Source: Melitaea cinxia
Taxonomy: Eukaryota > Arthropoda > Insecta > Lepidoptera > Nymphalidae
Assembly: GCF_905220565.1 (NCBI RefSeq)
Contig: NC_059400.1
Coordinates: 8,082,159 to 8,146,158, forward strand
Direction: 5' to 3'
DNA length: 64,000 nt
Part shown: positions 1 to 11,835 of the stretch, in pieces
Layout: every line of letters begins with the position of its first letter
How positions within the stretch are numbered: the stretch's first letter is position 1
Program-made: the position numbers and the translations under genes
The notes under the pieces: model-generated
Database searches by the model: none
Told to the model about the DNA's origin: nothing
Seen by the model: only the letters and a program-made list of their open reading frames with translations

Positions 1-952
1 TACTTTGACTATCCGCGTTCAAATATAAATGATACCTATGCTAGAAATGACTTTAATAATAATTATGTAAAATAGTGACATAAATGACAATTTACATCAA
101 TAAATGTAGTTAAATATACCAAGCTTTCATATATATATAATATCATTTTTTTGTCGATTAAGTAAATAAGAATATAAAATTTTAAAAGTTGGTACTCAGT
201 AAGGATATACTAGCATTAAAACTAATAAATTACCTCCAAAAGAAATCTCTTAAGTTTTGATGATTTTGATGACACAAGTTGACAAGTTTAGGATACGTAG
301 ACATAAAAATGTGCTTAAAAAGGAATGAAGTACTGCAATATACTATTTCTATTAATTTATATTCCTATAATTACTGCACTTTATTCTGTTAATTATCCTT
401 TGTTGTTCCATTATTTCATGATGAGCATATTTCCTCGTTTTTTTTTTTGGCGAAGAACATCTCCGATCTTTATATAGCTGTTTATACCATTTAGAGTAAC
501 TGCTTTGTTATAAAAAACTTAAAGAATAGGACTATGTACAAAGCACAAAATGTCGAAAATACATGTTTTCATCTGGACCACATGTTTTATATTTATTTTT
601 TGGAGTATATCTATACAACTTAAAGACACGAGATGGAAGGACGAAAAGCCCTGGAATAAAAAAAAATGGAACCTCGACTTTATTTGCTAGCATATTTTTC
701 AAATGACAATTGCACCGTACTCTAATCAAAGGTCAAACGTTTTTAATGACTGTTATTCTTTCCTGAGAATAGACTTGGAATAATATATAATGCGCAAATT
801 TTTACTTTTTTAAGGACCGAAATTTGAAATAATGCTTAAAATAGAAGCAAACTAAAAACTAAACTTAAAAGATTCTACTAATTAATTTATTTAAAAAAAA
901 AAAAACGTGTATTAGATATTAGGTTAGAGCCTAAAACATTTTAAGCAGATTG
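1..952. other. AT-rich stretch without a recognisable gene
   Basis: No long open frame, splice-supported exon or recognisable repeat is visible. The sequence is strongly AT-rich with many short A/T runs. Confidence 0.6.
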
Positions 953-1050
953 CCGGTGTAGGCTGGATGAGGATTGCGGAAGACCGGGATGTCTGGTGTG
1001 AACTTGGGGAGGCCTATGTCCAGCAGTGGACTGCAATAGGCTGAGCTAAC
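953..1050 (+). repeat. 3' fragment of the 'ggcctatgtccagcag' lepidopteran repeat (family A)
   Basis: The stretch contains 'ggaggcctatgtccagcag' followed by 'tggactgcaataggctga'. The same 3' part occurs at 34877 and 54354 (+) and in reverse at 30921 and 40893. Only the terminal ~100 bp is present here. It is non-coding; short frames inside family A copies are not genes. Confidence 0.85.
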
Positions 1051-1610
1051 TGACTGACCGACTGACTAAAATAATATAAAATTAAACCAATCCTAGTATA
1101 TTCAGTCGAATATAAGTAAAAATAAATTTATACTAAAAAACGGAAACGACTTTTAAAATACTTTAAAAAGTAAATCCAATATCGAACTCACAACGATTTC
1201 TTCAACGCTCGGTTCCCAGATTCTGTTAAAACATCATGTTGGCCAAGCACTTGGTGCTCGCTCAGCAAAAAAGCATTCACTTGTCTTTACCGTTACCGCG
1301 TCACTATCTACCTCATCAATTACATCACTGCAATGTTTTATAGGAATTGAAATGATTTAATCTTACAGAAAAAAGGTTTCAAGATTAGTCAGCACAGTTT
1401 TATGAAAGCGTTATTTTTATATAGGTAATTTTACTTCAAATGCATCTAATGTTGGCATAAAACTGTGTGGTTTTTAGTCCTGTTTTATAATAGGTTGCAT
1501 AATTGTTTATTTGATAAATAAAGTGAAAAAAAAATATTCGGAAAATATAAAACTGCACGCCTATGAACCGACGAACAGATGAATAAATGGATGCAGTTCT
1601 ATATTGAAAC

Positions 1611-3396
1611 TAGCTGTGCCCGCGGCTTCGCCCGCGTTAAAATCAGTGTTTCACAAAGTTTTACCAGCAAACTTCTAGTGAAACTTTCATCAAAATCGGC
1701 TTAATCATTCCGTAAACCTTCCTCTTGAAGCACTCTCTCCATTGGTGAAACCGCATGAAAATCCGTTCAGTAAATTTTCAGGGAATCGACCACATACGCT
1801 TTCGGGGACTTTGTTTTATAATACACTAACTGTTGCCCGCGACTACGTTCGCGTGGTTATGAAGATATGCATTACCATTAAGATGTTTAACGCAAACTTT
1901 TTTTATTTCAGTCACTTGAAATGCTTATCACACTGAGTAACTATTTTAAAAGGCACAATTTAGTATAATTTAATAGTTATTTTTATAAAACCTCTCTATA
2001 CACCAATTTTTAGCTTTATTTTCAGGCTGCAGTATAAATAACCTATCAGGCGAACTTATAGCTGCTGTTTATGTTTCGTACAAACTATAATCCCCAATTA
2101 AACCCTCTTAGCGGTGGAATATTGCAAAATTCGTTTTTAGCGGACGTCTACTTACTATACTCTACCTCCCTGCCAAATTTCATCTTTGTCCATCCTGGAT
2201 GGATTAAAAACCACTGGATGGTCCCAGCGGTTTTTGAGTTCTCGTGATGAGTGAGTCAGTGACCTTTCTCTTTTATATATATAGATTACGATACATTATT
2301 TACACACCTTCTCACCATCTATAGAGCATACATTTTATATTTCAAGTCTCTTACTTCAAAAACATAGGACTTTCATACAAACTTCCAACCCCCGTTTAAC
2401 CCCCTTAGGGGTCGAGTTTCGTAAAATCCGTTCTTAGCGGATGTTTACGTTTTATAAGGAGCCTACCTGCCAAATTTCAAGTTCGTAGGTGTTATAGTTT
2501 CGGAGATTTCGTGATGAGTGAGTCAACCTACCATCCCCCGTTTTAACCCAAAAAGGGAGTTGATTTCTAAATATACATTATTTGAACACCTTCTCATCAT
2601 TTATAGAGCATACATTTTAAATATCAAGCATCTTACTTGAAAAACATAGAACTTTCATACAAACTTCCAACCCTCGTTTTACCCCCTTTAGGATCGAGTT
2701 TCGTAAAATCCGTTCTTAGCAGATGTCTACGCTCTATAAGGAACCTACCTGCCAAATTCCAAGTTTGTAGGTGTTATAGTTTCGGAGATTTCGTGATGAG
2801 TGAGTCAACCTACACCATCCCCCGTTTTAACCCAAAAAGGGAGTTGATTTCTAAATATACATTATTTTAACACCTTCTCATTATTTATAGAGCATACATT
2901 TTAAATATCAAGCATCTTATTTCAAAAACATAGAACTTTCATACAAACTTCCAACCCCCGTTTTACCCCCTTAGGGGTCGAGTTTCGTAAAATCCGTTCT
3001 TAGCGGATGTCTACGCTCTATAAAGAACCTACCTGCCAAATTTCAAGTTTCTAGGTGTTATAGTTTCGGAGATTTCGTGATGAGTGAGTCAACCTACCAT
3101 CCCCCGTTTTAACCCAAAAAGGGAGTTGATTTCTAAATATACATTATTTGAACACCTTCTCATCATTTATAGAGCATACATTTTAAATATCAAGCATCTT
3201 ACTTCAAAAACATAGAACTTTCATACAAACTTCCAACCCCCGTTTTACCCCCTTAGGGGTCGAGTTTCGTAAAATCCGTTCTTAGCGGATGTCTACGCTT
3301 TATAAGAAACCTATCTGCCAAATTTCAAGTTTCTAGGTGTTATAGTTTCGGAGATTTCGTGATGAATGACCTTTCGCTTTTATATATATTATAGAA
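1611..3396 (+). repeat. Interspersed repeat (family C) with an internal ~283-bp tandem array
   Basis: The repeat opens with 'actagctgtgcccgcgg' and ends near 'ctttcgcttttatata', the typical borders of a lepidopteran dispersed repeat. From about 2293 the same block is repeated in tandem, with starts at 2293, 2575, 2859 and 3141 and a shorter last unit. Each unit carries 'cataga(g)ctttcatacaaacttcc', 'ccgttcttagcgga' and 'gtttcggagatttcgtgatg'. Related copies in the opposite orientation are at 31384-32297 (one unit) and 38983-40682 (about four units). No coding capacity is seen. Confidence 0.85.
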
Positions 3397-4075
3397 TAGA
3401 TATCTTTTTGTCTCTCTTTAAACGTAAAATGTAAAACATTACTGTATGCCTAAACACTCGTTGTGCGAAGTCAACTTACGGTTGATCAATTTTTTTTTAT
3501 AAAAATAAAACTTTACTTCATTTTAATCATCAATTAATGTATAATATGATATACTATACTTGGTTCAACAAAGTATGTACATGATGTTATGCTAAAGATA
3601 AGCTAAACTCTATGCAACATTATTGTAAAAACACAATGCACATATGTAAAATTTATTATACGAATTTTGTAATAAACACATAAAGGCCTCACCCTCAACA
3701 GCCCAATCAGACCTCTAGATCATATAGCGCACTATACGTGACACGTTATGCATGACACGTTATGCAGAAGCGCAAATACGACAATTTTGCTTAGCCTTAA
3801 CACTAAAATTTCGTGAGGTGATTAACAACATATACTTAACGTCAGAAAGTGATCAAAAATTTTGATAAAAGAATCGAAATCTGTAACTCTGATTGTGGTG
3901 GACATCAGATATCATTTTTTATTAATAATTGCCCAATCTTACTCTTTTTTATAAAATAAAATTTTGAATCATTGTCGTATAAATTTATTGTTTTATTTTG
4001 ATTTACAAAAGAAACTTCTAGTTATTAAAGCCTTTACATGCGTACGTATATGTTTTCGTACACTTTATACTTTCG

Positions 4076-4089
4076 AACAACTAGCCTGA
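4076..4089 (+). repeat. Left target-site duplication of the helicase-bearing LINE fragment
   Basis: The 14-bp sequence AACAACTAGCCTGA here is repeated exactly at 5331-5344, directly after the terminal A-run. It is a standard target-site duplication from target-primed reverse transcription. Confidence 0.92.
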
Positions 4090-4090
4090 A

Positions 4091-4972
4091 CCACGATCCA
4101 CAACCACGCCACGATCCACAGCCACAACCACGATCGAGGCAGCGAAAGATCTTAAAGAGAAGTTGACGCACCGCTATGGCAATAAGGCCAAAACGAAGGT
4201 GCGCACAATGGCGTCCATACTGGCAAATGGTTTTCGTGAGGGCGTTAAGATAAGCCGATTAACGGTAGACGAAGCCCTTATGAACCATTTCGGAGCCATA
4301 GTCATGGCTGCCCGGCTATCGGCAGCAGAAAAGGTGGTCCTCATCGGGGACGTAAACCAGCTGCCGTACATCGACAGGGAAAACCTGTTCGAGATGCGGT
4401 ACAGCAGACCTTACCTGACAGTAGGTATCTCATGCGAGCTGTCCTGCACGCATCGAAACCCAAAAGACGTTGCTTTCGCCATCAGTGAGGTGTACGACGG
4501 GATCTACAGCTCGAGCCCGATCATCCACTCGTTGCGCATGGAAGGATTCACCGACTCACGAATACCAGCAGAACAGGACCGGACCCTGTACCTGACTTTC
4601 ACGCAAGAGGAGAAGAAGGCGTTGATAGGTCGGGGATACGGAGCTGGGGAGGGGTCGAGAATCCTGACCATTCATGAGGCGCAGGGACAGACGAGTGAAA
4701 ACGTCATTGTTATCCAGACGAGGGCGGAGAGGCTTCGAATCCATGATAGTGTCTCGCACGCGGTGGTCGCGGTGACTAGACACACTAACACCTGTGTCTA
4801 TTACACCGACGACAAGGACGACGCAATTGGCTACTTCGTCAGAAGGGCGGTGGAGGCTAACCGTAGGCAAATTCTCGAGCACAGCCTCAAAATGGCGATC
4901 CATAATAGGGATGCGAATGTTATTGAGGATGTGCTCGCGAAACTGGCGGCGGGCGCTGGTTTAGAAAAATGA
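4091..4972 (+). pseudogene. C-terminal SF1 (tobamovirus-like) RNA helicase domain of a LINE ORF2, 5'-truncated
   Basis: An open frame runs from the insertion junction to a TGA at 4970-4972, with no ATG near its start. Visible motifs of the viral superfamily 1 helicases are, in order: motif II 'VDEALMNHFG', motif III 'VVLIGDVNQLPYIDR', the following 'CTHRNP' block, motif V 'LTIHEAQGQTSENV' and motif VI 'HAVVAVTRHTNTCVYYT'. The Walker A (motif I) part is missing because of the 5' truncation, so this copy cannot be an active NTPase by itself. In the parent protein the domain would unwind RNA or RNA/DNA and hydrolyse NTP. No internal stop or frameshift occurs across ~290 codons, so the copy is either young or under constraint. 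The alternative is an independent endogenous viral element. Confidence 0.85.
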
Positions 4973-5067
4973 GAGTGGCCGTCGACAATGCGGTAAATTA
5001 ACAATGTAAGTCACACAATGTAAATTATAAAGCATGTAGTGCATTATAAAATTAATGGAGCATGTAG

Positions 5068-5330
5068 AAAAAAAAAAAAAAAAAAAAAAAAACCATAGTC
5101 GTAAGTGATTATTCTAGTTGTTGTTATTTAATTTAATTCTAATAATTATTCTAACTATTATTATTATATAATTATATATATCTCTCACGGTCGGTTTTGG
5201 ACTCACTACGAACACTGCAATGTTGAAAATAATACGCCTCAATACTTGAAAATTAAAATTTAAATAAAAAAAGGCATGGGCACTCAAGAGCCTATGGATG
5301 TTAAAATTTAAATAAAAAAAAAAAAAAAAA
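5068..5330 (+). other. 3' region with two poly(A) runs, possible 3' transduction
   Basis: A 25-A run at 5068-5092 is followed by ~220 bp of unrelated AT-rich sequence and then the terminal A-run before the target duplication. Within the second part 'ttaaaatttaaataaa' occurs twice (about 5253 and 5301), each time with an AATAAA hexamer. Either this is the true 3' UTR or it is flanking DNA carried over by read-through past the first poly(A). Confidence 0.6.
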
Positions 5331-5344
5331 AACAACTAGCCTGA
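5331..5344 (+). repeat. Right target-site duplication of the helicase-bearing LINE fragment
   Basis: This is an exact copy of 4076-4089 and lies immediately after the terminal A-run. Confidence 0.92.
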
Positions 5345-6124
5345 TTAATCAACACCAACACATACACAATTTTTTTCAAACGCCTACAACCTTAAATGCT
5401 TTAATGGTAACGTAAGTACAAACGCCTGGCGCATCAAATAATGTACTCGTACAAACATTACTGTGCTATAAACTAACAACATACTGCCTTCGTTTCAAAA
5501 TATTCTTGAATATTTTGCTTATAACATTACTTATCTTTAGTTTTGAATTCGCTTTCAGATACGAAATAAACTCTTTACTTTAAAGTAAATATTGTAGAGC
5601 TTCCTTCCTCATCCACTTCCTGTACTGTTCTGTTCCTTACGTTTTTGTTAATAACTAAACAAAAGAAGTCATTCTATAAGTTCACTTTTTCATTTAATAA
5701 TATAGAATTAAATTAACATTTTCTTATCTCTTTTAGTTTTCGGTCAAGGCCGTCGGTACCTACATTAGAAGGTATTTAGCTATATAATCTACTATTTATC
5801 TATTATATCATTAATTATTTTTTATTAAAACCAGATATATACGTATTCTTTTATAATGAGACATCGACAAAATTATAATACTAGATGACCTATTATGATT
5901 TTTATTTCCGATAAAAGTATACTTTTTGTATTCTTTTAACAGATATATCTAACTTTTTTATTAAATTTGATTTATAGCTTGAACCCTTTCTTAAAACGGA
6001 CTCTTAAGGACAAATATTATTTTTAAAATTGAACAGAACCAGATATTTCCTTGCTCAAACTTACTACACAAACTCTTTACCTTTATTGTATTATAAATAG
6101 ATACGCTATGATTATGTTGTACAC

Positions 6125-6405
6125 ACCGCATTTTCGCAACGGTCTCGGCACTGGTTTGTGGCTGTTGCGCTAGCGGTTGCGGGTTTATGCAGTTCTTGTG
6201 GGTCTCCCTACCGTGTCGGAGAGCACCTTAAGCCGTCGATCCTGGTTGTTATAATGTACACCTGATAGCGATCGTTACTCATAGTAGGAAATATATACGC
6301 CAACCCGCATTGGAGCAGCGTAGTGGATTACGCTCTGATCCTTCTTCTACAAATGGGGAAAGCGGCCTATGTACAGCTGTAGAATGTTACAGGCTGAAAT
6401 TTAAT
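6125..6405 (+). mobile_element. tRNA-derived SINE copy (full body, decayed head)
   Basis: The body has the shared blocks 'cttgtgggtctccc', 'gagcacctta', 'acctgatagcgatcg', 'ttactcatagtagg' and 'tggagcagcgtagtgg', ending 'acaggctgaa'. The head near 6135-6185 shows a tRNA-like 'gcgcaacggtc' type box and a B-box-like 'tgcgggttt'. Relatives lie at 6629, 49010 and 63664. Confidence 0.8.
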
Positions 6406-6628
6406 TCTACTGGCATACAAAGAATTATTGCTTTAATTGTTGTATCATGTCAAAAATTTATAAATAGAGATATTCACTTACAAATTTTTATTTTTTAATA
6501 CCTACTTTAAACCTTTTTTTTGTATTACTAACTTGCCATTTTCTTAAGAAATGCTATACATATTGATTGGTTTTGTTTTTATATTAAAATAGTAAATTAA
6601 TTACGTTTTTATCTTATATGTAATAAAC

Positions 6629-6893
6629 GACTGCTCTGGTGTAGTGGTGCGAGAAATAGTCTAAAACATCGATGGTTTGCGGGTTCGAATACCGCTCGGG
6701 ATTAATATTTGAATATGTACAAATATTCCTTTCCGGTTTGTATATATGTCCTTGTGGGTCACCCCACCGTGCCTTTGAGCACGTTAAACGGTCGGTCCCG
6801 GTTGTTATCATAAATACCTGATAGCGATCTTTTCTCATAGTAGGGAACATATCTTCCAACCCGCAGTGGGATGATACAGGCTGAATGCAAGAA
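6629..6893 (+). mobile_element. tRNA-derived SINE copy with intact head
   Basis: The head 'ctgctctggtgtagtgg' carries an A-box-like segment and 'gcgggttcgaatacc' a B box. The body follows with 'ccttgtgggtcacccc', 'gagcacgtta' and 'ctgatagcgatc', and the copy ends at 'tacaggctgaa'. The head type matches the minus-strand copy at 63664-63987. Internal short frames are not genes. Confidence 0.85.
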
Positions 6894-7462
6894 TGCTTAT
6901 ATTAATATTATAAATATTATAATATTATAATAACATTTTTAATCTTATGACATGTACTTATCATTAGATCAAATATGCTATTTTTTCATGAAGAATTTCA
7001 TTGACGGGATAAAACACAAAAATAGTAGAATAATTAACATTTTTGTTTTTAATAATCTAGCTGCTACAATATACTAATTTAACTTAAAAGAAATACTTAG
7101 GAAAATTCAGGAATATCAAAACCTTTTAAATATTTTGTTTGATCACGACTTAAAATGAGTCACTGGTTTTAGACTAGAACCTTTGTTACTAAAGATACAT
7201 TTTTAAGTACATAATTTTTAATCTACTTTAATTTGTAACAAGGATTAGAACAAAGTACTTAAACTCGTTATTAATATTCGCTCCTCAATAACAGTATTAC
7301 GTTTTGGGAGTTTTAAATGACCATAGTGTTTTTTAAAACTTAGCAGTTTTAATCAAAAATAAACATGTTTAATGTACTTAAGAACAATATCTTGATTACT
7401 AATAAAAATAGAACAATAGCATACAGGTAAATATGAATCGATAAACTATAAAATAAATAAAT

Positions 7463-8064
7463 ATTATTAAGGGGGCTACACTACCTCAGCTCGAATTCAG
7501 ATTTCACCCGTACTAAAAAAAACACATGAGAATTGAGAGCGCTTGGTTGTTCATCGCGCGAATTATATGTATTTTCTCCCCACAAACATTACCAATAGTT
7601 ATTTTTTTTACGCAACATATAAAATGTTCTTCATACTTATTTCAGTTACCATGCTCTTAATCTCAAGTCCATAACTTCTATATTTATTGAGATATTAAGG
7701 TTTTAATACAAAAATAGAGGTAACTTTGCGATTTTTTTGTATCGAGAAAATTTTATGGAATCGTGTTTTAGAAACATATGAAAGAGAGTTTATGTCTTGA
7801 ACTTTACTATACATAAATTTCAAACTTAAATATTCAGTAGTTTAGAAGATATGAACGTTCCATAGCTTAATTGGCTAGAGCGCCGACACGGTCAGTCGGA
7901 GACGCGGGTTCGAATCCCGCTGGAGCGGTCAATTTTTGATATGATATTCAAAAAATGTTTAGAATCCCTAATATGTGGGTAACACAAAAATAAAATCGTA
8001 CATATATGGATATCCTGCCGAGTGGAAAATAAGCAATTTGAGGTAGCATACACTCTTAATAAAA
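7463..8064 (+). mobile_element. MITE-like element with imperfect inverted ends containing a tRNA-like sequence
   Basis: The left end 'tattaagggggctacac' + 'tacctca' and the right end 'tgaggtagcatacactctt' + 'aata' are imperfect reverse complements. The ~600-bp interval contains a tRNA-like cloverleaf at 7856-7927 and no open frame. A TA-rich target makes the duplication ambiguous. Confidence 0.45.
7856..7927 (+). tRNA. tRNA-like sequence (pseudo-tRNA; anticodon position reads GGT)
   Basis: The 72-nt segment folds by eye into a cloverleaf. The acceptor stem CGTTCCA/TGGAGCG has one G-U pair, the anticodon stem is CCGAC/GTCGG with a 7-nt loop (7888-7894), and the T stem is GCGGG/CCCGC with loop TTCGAAT. 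The A and B promoter boxes are good. The loop has C instead of the near-universal U33, and the anticodon would read GGT (Thr), which is unusual in eukaryotic nuclei. A functional tRNA is therefore unlikely and a tRNA-derived repeat is favoured. A T-run follows at about 7933. Confidence 0.55.
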
Positions 8065-11000
8065 AAATAAAGTCAACTAACGATTTAACTGAAGCCGCAA
8101 TAATGTTTTTATCATAAATAAAACGTACTTATAATTAAACATAAAACATGTGCTGTTTTAACTCTTGGCTTCCTCCACAAAACTCAATACAAATAACCGT
8201 TGATTAATTTATTAATTAATATGGATGGTAGAGAAGTTCCATATTACGAAATTCAAGAAAATAAAATCTACATAAATAATTTTTGTATGTTGTGTGTTTT
8301 ATTTTTCATGCGAATAATTACTAAAAAGCTTCAAAGTATATTTTTTGGCTTTCAACGTAAAACTTCATTTAAATACTAAATAAGCATTACAGTTTCTTGG
8401 GAAGATTTATTAATAGTAAATATGTATTCAAGTGATTGCATGGCTATCAAAAACCACACGAATTTAAGGGTCATAGCAGGAAAAAGACAATAAATTACTT
8501 TGTTTAGCTTGTATATTATTAAAGCCTGAAGCAAGAGTATTATAATTTTGATGCCAATGTCAGTCTGCGTGAGTTCTCTTTTGGTAGTTCTAAGCTATGT
8601 TTGGAAGAAATCGATCCAGCAGTTTAAAGAGCGTCAGCTCTTTTCCAAAACGATGTAAGGCAAGAATGTAATTTTATTTTGATTTGTTTTTGTTGTCTTA
8701 CTTACTTAATAAACTTATACAATTCTTCGTATAATAAAACACCTATACCATGTCCAAAATTTAATCGAAAATATTGAACTAACTAAAATGAATTTACTTT
8801 GCTCAGCTCATTGGGGCAGTTTGCAATTATTCTGCTTTTTGCTCTGGGGACGGTGGGATCGATTTCACTCTGAGTTTTGGTATATTACATATTATTTATA
8901 TTTATCAAAAATAAAAATAATATGTCGGCTGTTACCTACAACACGGGCATTAAGTTGCCTATCTTGGACACAGACGACCGTGTGTATGTTATACATATTT
9001 ATTTATTTAGCTAGAAGGGCCTTGATTTGCACGCAATACAAAATATAGATTAAATAGTATAAAACATTTTAAAATATGAGTCAAAAAGTTCAATCAAGAG
9101 GGTTTTTTATATGATTTAACACTTAGCCTCGCAATTAGCTTATTGTCTCAATCAAGTAGAGCGGCAAGGCAATATACTATTAATTAAACCATTAGACACA
9201 GTTAATCATAGTCGTACATGGGTGAATTGACTTAAATGACGCAATCGCTAAATAAAGACTTGATATGAGTATTATTAAATACTTGATTTTCTTCGTATCA
9301 TTTAAAATACAAGCATCCCTCCATAACGACCCAGTAAGAAAACGCTTGTCTATTCGACCTACATATCTACTATTTCAATAATTTAATTTTAACTGGGCAA
9401 TTTCTTTAGCATTTATACAATAATTTTCAATGGTATAAACAACACTTTTAACAATCATGATACAAAAGAGGTCAGCACAGTTTACAAACTAACGCAATTA
9501 TAAGAAAGCGTTATAAAAGACTATTCATTAATTTTCATTAGACTCGACTGTGACTGGGCTTACATTAACTAAAGTAAACTACGAAATTTAGCGACATTTG
9601 GGGTGTTATTTGTTGCGAGCAAGTGAACTAAATATCATTATTAATCATTAAATAAAAGATACGTGAAAATCATTGCAAATATTTACTTAGAAATATTTTT
9701 TTTTTGTTAATAATACATTGTGGAGTCACATGTTACGAAGGTTTTTGGAAACTTTACAGTTGAATTTTCTTTTTCTCGATTTTTATGTAAATTTAAGCAC
9801 TCCAATGAGTTATTGTCTATCAGAGACTAAACAAAATGGCCGCTACGAAGAAAAAAATAATTAACAAAACTAAACTACAGCTAAGGAACATCGAATAAAT
9901 TGTTACTCTTATAAATAATGTATTGTTAAATCCGTGTCTGATGTTAGTCACGACTGCGTTTAGGTTTCGATCCGTAAGATAAGGCACCCCACGATTCAAA
10001 CAGCCATGATGGAATGTTTTTAAGATACCTACGTAAACAAACATGAACTTATCATAAATTATTATAATATTTACAATACTGAGGATTTTTTAATGATCTA
10101 AGATTTTTTATCGGGGAAGATTAAAGGCTATAACATAACACTATGACAAATAAAAAAAAAGTATAATTCTTAAATTGAACAACTGCGATTCGTTAAATAA
10201 TTAATTTTGTTTTATTACAATCACAGTTTAGAGTCTTGATTGAAAGTCTTATTGGAAGTTCACAAAATAATTTCGTTAAATAAATGAAAATTGTATTTGT
10301 TTCAACTTATGTAATGTTTAAAGTTTGACGTCTCTATAGGTTCGTTAGCTCGTGAAAAGAATGGTTTGCTTCCGAACGATGTAATTCATAATCGACAATC
10401 GTAATTGACGTTCAATATTAATTGTGTTCAATTGTGTCAAATTTCTTTTAAGTGTCACTTAAAAGAAAATTGATAAAATATGATTAGAGCAGCGTGGTGG
10501 ATTAAACTCTGATCCTTCTTCAACATCGGGAAAGAGGCCTGTGCTCAGGAGTGAGTTATTAGGTATATTATTGAGTTATTGGTTCTAATAATTTAAAGAC
10601 ATAATTATAATAAATATAATTTTATACTCAACAGTTTTACAAAAAAAAAAAAACTATTATAGATCAGATGGTTCCCGACTCTGTCACGCTTTAACGGTTA
10701 AATGGAAAAAGCTATACCGTTCGTAGATTAACACGAGTCATATTTTTTTCGGTTTGTTCCAACGGGATCCCGTGTGGCAGTTATTAAAAGTTACTGCGAT
10801 TTAACTTTTTTAAACAGCTGTATTATTTACACTCTAACAATTATAGTCAAATAGATGAAATATAAAACATTTAATATCAAAAATTTACGCGTTTAAATAT
10901 GATACGTATGATACGTATTAATGCTTTTGTTATAGGTAATAGCCAACTGTTATCGCTAAATTTCTTTTTTAATAACTATAGAAATAATACATGTATAAAT

Positions 11001-11835
11001 ATATACCTAGACTCAGGAATCGAACCCGCAACCCGCGGAGCAGAAAACAAGGCCACTACAAACTGCCTTAATGGGCTAGTCCTTAGTTTGTCCTTAGTTT
11101 TAGCCGGTAGTTTGGTATTTTATTGACATCTAAAACAAACAATAATAAAACAAGTACAATAAAGAAGCAATTCAATATTAAAGTCTACCTATTACACAGT
11201 TGGAGGCAAGTTGTAGGTTTTCAATTACAAAATAAATAAAATATCTTTTATGTTTCCAGTACAATAAACCTGCCATCACTTATAACGAGACTAAAAATAG
11301 GGCAACATAATTGTTTATTTTGTCCTCGAAGAAGCAGTAAACCTGTAACGACTCACTCAAATTCAATGACATCATTAGGACTATAACCAAGTTACCATTA
11401 AGCTTTAATTGCATTTCCGACGTTAACATATTGATGAATTTATCATCGAGTTTCTCCGTCTGTGACAATTATTTTTTATTACACGCTTTTAATCGAGAAA
11501 TCTATATGTAGCAAACAGTTTCCTACCAGACTGTTTATTAATTCGATAATCTATACTAATGTTTCTTACATAAAAGTTTTAATAAACAAAAGACGTGATT
11601 TTTTTTAGTTCTTTGTATTGGATAAATTAGCTCCAAAAATAACTCCTAAGAAACCGCCTAGACCGTGTAATCCACGCGGGCGAAAGGCTAAATTTAATAA
11701 TACATATAAATGTGAATGTTCCCACTGGCAAATCAACGCCCAATATTCTAAAGATGGCGCCAGGGGGTGAAAACGTTTATATAAAACAACGATATTTTTA
11801 ATTTGACGGTCATTCTCCAATTCGGCGTTCTTTGC
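8065..11835. other. AT-rich intergenic stretch; one SINE tail fragment
   Basis: There are no convincing exons. At about 10484-10545 the SINE tail blocks 'agcagcgtggtggatta' and 'ggaaagaggcctgtgc' appear (+). Short frames around 8788, 9820 and 11605 have no recognisable similarity and are probably fortuitous. Confidence 0.55.

Larger units (their letters stand above)
4090..5330 (+). mobile_element. 5'-truncated LINE (probable R1-clade) fragment carrying a virus-derived helicase
   Basis: The unit is bounded by exact 14-bp direct repeats (4076-4089, 5331-5344), ends in an A-run (from 5314) and starts abruptly inside an open frame, so it is a 5'-truncated retrotransposition product of about 1.24 kb. 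Its coding part is a tobamovirus-like SF1 helicase, followed by a stop and a non-coding 3' region with an internal 25-A run at 5068-5092. From memory of the literature, some insect R1 LINEs have acquired such a helicase at the C-terminus of ORF2; that fits better than direct viral integration because the domain ends at a stop without a polymerase. No reverse transcriptase remains in this copy, so the clade is inferred. GC content is clearly higher than in the surroundings. Confidence 0.8.

Noticed and set aside
2293..3396. CRISPR-like regular repeats
   Set aside because: The repeated unit is ~283 bp without short spacers and the genome is eukaryotic; it is a tandem array within a dispersed repeat.
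4174..4903. Minus-strand frames opposite the helicase
   Set aside because: They are shadows of the + strand helicase frame, with no family resemblance of their own.
4091..4972. Direct integration of an RNA virus as the origin of the helicase segment
   Set aside because: Possible, but the target duplication, poly(A), stop right after the helicase and absence of polymerase sequence fit a LINE-borne domain better.
9820..10044. Minus-strand frame ending near a hydrophobic tail
   Set aside because: It has no splice signals, no recognisable motif and a length expected by chance in AT-rich DNA.
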